A stretch of 15,473 nt of DNA. Source: CAYNXB01 sp964401045. GTDB lineage: Bacteria > Pseudomonadota > Alphaproteobacteria > Sphingomonadales > Sphingomonadaceae. This document shows, piece by piece, positions 12,601-15,473 of this stretch. Every line of letters starts with the position of its first letter. Position 1 is the first letter of the stretch. The notes beneath the pieces are model-generated. The model saw only the letters and a list, made by a program, of their open reading frames with translations. It was not told the origin of the DNA and made no database searches. The stretch is from positions 1 through 15,473 of the forward strand of contig CAYNXB010000063.1 of the NCBI GenBank assembly GCA_964401045.1, read 5' to 3'. Position numbers and translations under genes: made by a program.

Positions 12601-12654
12601 AATCCTTCCGGGCGCGCCAACACTCAAAAGGCGCCCTCTTTGTGGGGCGCCTTT
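12601..12654 (+). repeat. Direct repeat copy 2: detached tRNA-Arg 3' end plus terminator
   Basis: The first 20 bases (12601-12620) are identical to the tRNA-Arg 3' end including CCA, and the following hairpin is a close variant of the tRNA terminator. The upstream sequence (gcaggcc instead of the T-arm 5' strand) cannot fold into a tRNA, so this is a tRNA fragment, as expected for an attachment-site copy or a partial duplication. Confidence 0.8.
12627..12654 (-). terminator. Rho-independent terminator of gdhA
   Basis: A perfect 10-bp stem, aaaggcgccc (12627-12636) and gggcgccttt (12645-12654), with an 8-base loop, starts 17 bases after the gdhA stop. Read on the minus strand it is followed by TTTTGAGTG. 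It may also act on plus-strand readthrough from the tRNA. Confidence 0.8.
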
Positions 12655-12671
12655 CGGGTTATTGGCCTCGA

Positions 12672-14021
12672 TCAGATCACGCCAAGCGATTGCATCGCTT
12701 GCGCAACGCGAACGAATCCCGCGACATTGGCCCCGAGCACATAATTGCCTGGCGCGCCGAGGTCTTCGGCCGTGGCCGCACAGTCATCGTGGATGTTGCG
12801 CATGATCTCGGCGAGCCGTTCCTCGGTCTTCTCGAAAGACCAACTGTCGCGAGAGGCGTTCTGCTGCATTTCCAGCGCCGAGGTCGCGACACCGCCCGCG
12901 TTGGCCGCCTTTCCGGGTGCGAACAGCACGCCCGCGCTCTGGAACAGTTCGACCGCGTCCGGCGTGGAGGGCATGTTGGCTCCTTCACCGACTGCGATCA
13001 CGCCGTTTCCAATCAGCGCGGCCGCGTCCTTTGCGGTCAGTTCATTCTGCGTGGCAGAGGGAAGGGCGATGTCGCACGGCACCTCCCAGATCGAGCCGTT
13101 CTCCACGTAATATGACTCGCCGTTCCTGGCGCGGGCATAGTCCGCCAGCCGCTCGCGGCGCACTTCCTTGATCTCCTTGAGGAGGTCGAGATCGATGCCA
13201 TTCTCATCGACGATATATCCGTTGGAATCGGAGCAGGCGACAACCTTGCCGCCGAACTGCTGCATCTTCTCGATCGCGTAGATCGCCACGTTACCCGATC
13301 CCGAAACGATCGTGCGGCGCCCCTCCAGCTCCATGCCTTTCTGCGCGAGCATGCTCTGTACGAAGTAGACCAGGCCATAGCCGGTCGCCTCGGTCCGCGC
13401 GCGCGAACCGCCATAGGCGAGGCCCTTGCCGGTCAGCACGCCGGCTTCATAGCGGTTGGTGAGGCGCTTGTACTGGCCGAACATGTAGCCGATCTCCCGG
13501 CTGCCCACACCGATATCGCCCGCCGGCACATCGATATATTCGCCGATGTGGCGGTGGAGTTCGGTCATGAACGCCTGGCAGAAGCGCATGATCTCGCCAT
13601 CGGACCGGCCGCGGGGATTGAAATCCGATCCGCCCTTGCCGCCGCCGATCGGCAGGCCGGTCAGCGCATTCTTGAAGATCTGCTCGAAGCCGAGGAACTT
13701 GATGATCCCCAGATTGACCGAGGGGTGGAAGCGAATTCCCCCCTTGTAGGGGCCGAGTGCCGAATTGAACTGTACACGAAAACCGCGATTGATCTGGACG
13801 TGGCCCGAATCGTCGATCCAGGGGACGCGGAAGATGATCTGGCGCTCTGGTTCGCAGATGCGCTCGATCAGCGCCTGCTCGGCGTATCCGGGATGTTTGG
13901 CGACGACCCGGCCGAGGCTTTCCAGCACCTCGCGGACGGCTTGGTGGAATTCATCCTCGCCGGCATTCCGGCGCAACACTTCTGCAAGAACCGGCTGCAA
14001 CTTTTCATCAATCTTGCTCAA
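12672..14021 (-). CDS. gdhA: NADP-specific glutamate dehydrogenase
   Basis: Cytoplasmic enzyme that aminates 2-oxoglutarate to glutamate with NADPH, linking ammonia assimilation to the TCA cycle. The 449-residue protein matches the length of the GdhA class (about 447). Motifs in order: PYKGGIRFHP with Lys93, KNALTGLPIGGGKGGSDFNP with catalytic Lys129, DVPAGDIGVG with catalytic Asp169, then GGSRARTEATGYG and the nucleotide-binding GSGNVA at 241-246, ending in NVAGFVRVAQAM typical of the class. The frame is open another 149 codons upstream without homology. I chose TTG 14021 because MSKIDEKLQPV is the family N-terminus and a GGAGG site lies 9 bases upstream. It is divergent from the O-antigen ligase gene across 150 bp; a terminator follows its stop. 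Confidence 0.95.
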   Translation of the reverse strand: MSKIDEKLQPVLAEVLRRNAGEDEFHQAVREVLESLGRVVAKHPGYAEQALIERICEPERQIIFRVPWIDDSGHVQINRGFRVQFNSALGPYKGGIRFHPSVNLGIIKFLGFEQIFKNALTGLPIGGGKGGSDFNPRGRSDGEIMRFCQAFMTELHRHIGEYIDVPAGDIGVGSREIGYMFGQYKRLTNRYEAGVLTGKGLAYGGSRARTEATGYGLVYFVQSMLAQKGMELEGRRTIVSGSGNVAIYAIEKMQQFGGKVVACSDSNGYIVDENGIDLDLLKEIKEVRRERLADYARARNGESYYVENGSIWEVPCDIALPSATQNELTAKDAAALIGNGVIAVGEGANMPSTPDAVELFQSAGVLFAPGKAANAGGVATSALEMQQNASRDSWSFEKTEERLAEIMRNIHDDCAATAEDLGAPGNYVLGANVAGFVRVAQAMQSLGVI

Positions 14022-14030
14022 GAAAACGAC

Positions 14031-14035
14031 CCTCC
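14031..14035 (-). promoter_or_regulatory. Ribosome binding site for the TTG start of gdhA
   Basis: GGAGG on the minus strand, 9 bases before TTG 14021. No ATG or GTG in frame is similarly placed, so this site decides the unusual TTG start. Confidence 0.75.
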
Positions 14036-14171
14036 GCACACATTCAGGCCGCCCCTCTGGGTAATCGCGACGCATTTCGCAACCCGGCCGGCGCGCCAAC
14101 AACTGCCTCAAATGGGTTGAAGCGTAGCGCGTGCGGTGGACATGTTGCGCGGCGCGGCTAGGCTGCGGGGC

Positions 14172-15473
14172 ATGCCCGGTCGCTCTCGACACCAAAGGCG
14201 ACCGTTCCTGCCGCTTTCGTCGGAGCGGACCTTCGGCCTGTTCGCCGTGGTGTTCGCCGCGATGTTCCTGATGGGCGGCGGCTCGCGCCCCGATATCGAA
14301 AGCCTGGTCGTGCTGCGTCCGCTCGCGGTGCTGGCGGCGGCCGCGGGGGTGATCGGCCTCGATCGCGCGACGCTGCGCGCCTACCGCGTCCCGTTCCTGT
14401 TGCTCGCCGCGCTTGCGCTGCTGATGGCGGTTCAGCTCATTCCCCTGCCGCCCTCGCTGTGGACGCATCTGCCTTGGCGCGACACGATCGCCCGGCTCGA
14501 CCAGGCTGTCGGCCTTTCGGGCAACTGGCGCCCGGTCACCCTGTCGCCGATGCGCACCGCCAACGCGCTAGCATCGCTCGCAGTGCCGTTCGCGGTTCTG
14601 GTGCTCTATTCCCAACTCGGTGAACAGCGTCGGCGACACGTCCTGATCGCACTGGTCGGCGTCGCGTTGGTGAGCGCGGTGCTCGGGTTCTTCCAGATTT
14701 TTGCCGGCAGCGGCAGCGGGCTCTATCTCTACGCGATCACCAACCGCGGCGACGCCGTTGGCCTGTTCGCCAACCGCAATCATCACGCCGCCTTCCTCGC
14801 GGTGGCGACGCTCATCGCCATCCACCTCGCGATGCGGCGCGACATGACGGGCGGCAGGTACTTCCGAGTGTTCGCCTTCGCCGCAGCGGCGGTGCTGGTT
14901 ACCGGGGTGGTGACCAATCCTTCGCGCGGCGGCCTGCTCAGCGCTGCGGTGGCGCTGTTGCTGGTGCCGCTGGTCATAACGAGACGCCAGGACGCCGCGG
15001 GGGAGGGCGCCGACCGCCGCTGGATCGTCGGCGCGTTGCTGGCGCTTCCGGCATTTGGGATTTTCGCGCTTTTCGCGCTCAGCCAACGCAGCCCGGCGCT
15101 CCATCGGCTGTTCGCCGACAATACGATCGAGGACTTGCGCGTGCAGATCCTGCCCGTGCTGATCGAGATGACCCGCGGATACCAGCCGTGGGGGGCAGGG
15201 TTCGGCGCGTTCGAGCAGGCATATCGGATGGCGGAGCCCGCCGCGCTGCTGGTGCCGAACTACTTCAACAATGCTCACAACGACTGGTTGCAGTTCCCGA
15301 TCGAAGGCGGACTGGTGGCGGTGCTGATTGCCGCGGCAATGGCTGTTGCGCTGGCGCTTCGGCTCGTGCGCCTGGCGCGGGCCCGCGGCGGGCGCGACGA
15401 CGCGCGAATTTCACGTGCGTGGCTCGGCTTCGGTATGCTCGCGGTGCTCGGGTTCGCCAGTCTGTTCGACTAT
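14172..15473 (+). CDS. O-antigen ligase family membrane protein (partial, runs off the window)
   Basis: An uninterrupted frame of 434 codons to the window edge, with no stop. The product is a polytopic membrane protein with about ten hydrophobic segments visible. Features fitting the Wzy_C/O-antigen ligase family are NRNHHAAFLAV at about 201-211, TNPSRGGLLS with Ser251-Arg-Gly-Gly254 after a membrane helix, a large periplasmic loop containing GAGFGAFEQAYRM, and NNAHNDWLQ with His369 followed by EGG and another helix. Such proteins join or polymerise undecaprenyl-linked sugar chains on the outer side of the inner membrane for lipopolysaccharide, capsule or exopolysaccharide. ATG 14172 and the in-frame ATG 14142 are both possible starts and neither has a good ribosome site. 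The exact polysaccharide and whether it ligates or polymerises cannot be told. Confidence 0.85.
   Translation, partial: MPGRSRHQRRPFLPLSSERTFGLFAVVFAAMFLMGGGSRPDIESLVVLRPLAVLAAAAGVIGLDRATLRAYRVPFLLLAALALLMAVQLIPLPPSLWTHLPWRDTIARLDQAVGLSGNWRPVTLSPMRTANALASLAVPFAVLVLYSQLGEQRRRHVLIALVGVALVSAVLGFFQIFAGSGSGLYLYAITNRGDAVGLFANRNHHAAFLAVATLIAIHLAMRRDMTGGRYFRVFAFAAAAVLVTGVVTNPSRGGLLSAAVALLLVPLVITRRQDAAGEGADRRWIVGALLALPAFGIFALFALSQRSPALHRLFADNTIEDLRVQILPVLIEMTRGYQPWGAGFGAFEQAYRMAEPAALLVPNYFNNAHNDWLQFPIEGGLVAVLIAAAMAVALALRLVRLARARGGRDDARISRAWLGFGMLAVLGFASLFDY

Noticed and set aside
12546..12620. A second complete tRNA gene at the downstream repeat.
   Set aside because: No matching 5' acceptor strand, D arm or anticodon arm can be drawn; only the 3' end is present.
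14090..14103. A third copy of the tRNA end, because ggcgcgccaaca also occurs upstream of gdhA.
   Set aside because: Only 12 bases match and 8 of them are the palindrome ggcgcgcc, so chance is likely in this GC-rich DNA.
14022..14468. A 149-codon extension upstream of gdhA in the same frame.
   Set aside because: The translation is Gln/Arg/His-rich and overlaps the O-antigen ligase gene on the other strand; GdhA homology begins at the TTG with a ribosome site.
1..15473. CRISPR arrays, transposases, toxin-antitoxin or phage defence genes.
   Set aside because: I looked for spaced repeats and for typical motifs and saw none; gene content and composition look uniformly chromosomal.

Overview
The window is high-GC bacterial DNA that looks like ordinary chromosome of an alphaproteobacterium, most likely a sphingomonad (Erythrobacteraceae or Sphingomonadaceae type). 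I infer this from the divergent arrangement of aroK-aroB and xerD-accA, from recognisable housekeeping protein families, and from two short Flp-type pilins. No database could be searched. I see no phage, transposon, CRISPR array or defence genes.

Layout. 1-164 is the end of an old-yellow-enzyme-like flavin oxidoreductase, meeting tail to tail a small membrane methyltransferase of the isoprenylcysteine carboxyl methyltransferase type (165-728, minus). 827-2622 holds glutathione reductase (gor) followed closely by a DUF488 protein. 2619-5863 (minus) is a tight run, aroK then aroB then a POT-family peptide transporter. Divergent from aroK, 5930-9728 (plus) is a compact run: a 44-codon membrane peptide, a 610-residue secreted protein of unknown function, xerD and accA. 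9830-11299 encodes a lipoprotein M48 metalloprotease ending in a LysM domain. 11365-11854 (minus) carries two Flp pilins, divergent from a mutT-type NUDIX hydrolase (11933-12340). A tRNA-Arg(ACG) lies at 12410-12486. 12672-14021 (minus) is an NADP-type glutamate dehydrogenase starting at TTG. From 14172 to the window end runs an O-antigen-ligase-like membrane protein cut off by the edge.

How the genes relate. aroK and aroB act in the shikimate pathway. xerD (chromosome dimer resolution) and accA (fatty acid synthesis) are essential-type genes, and the unknown secreted protein appears to be co-transcribed with them. Gor, MutT and perhaps the flavin oxidoreductase act in redox and oxidative damage control. 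The M48 lipoprotein, the POT transporter, the pilins and the O-antigen ligase belong to the cell envelope.

Most notable points. (1) The 3' end of tRNA-Arg plus its terminator is duplicated 133 bp downstream, with a palindrome-rich spacer between, like a fossil attachment-site pair or a partial tRNA duplication. (2) The 610-residue secreted protein has an Ala-Pro linker encoded by a 12-bp tandem repeat and exactly two cysteines. (3) The NUDIX box of the MutT-like protein has Ala in place of its last Gly. There is no gene-free stretch over 300 bases; the longest, about 185 bases, holds the duplicated tRNA end and two hairpins. I found no clear new multi-gene system.
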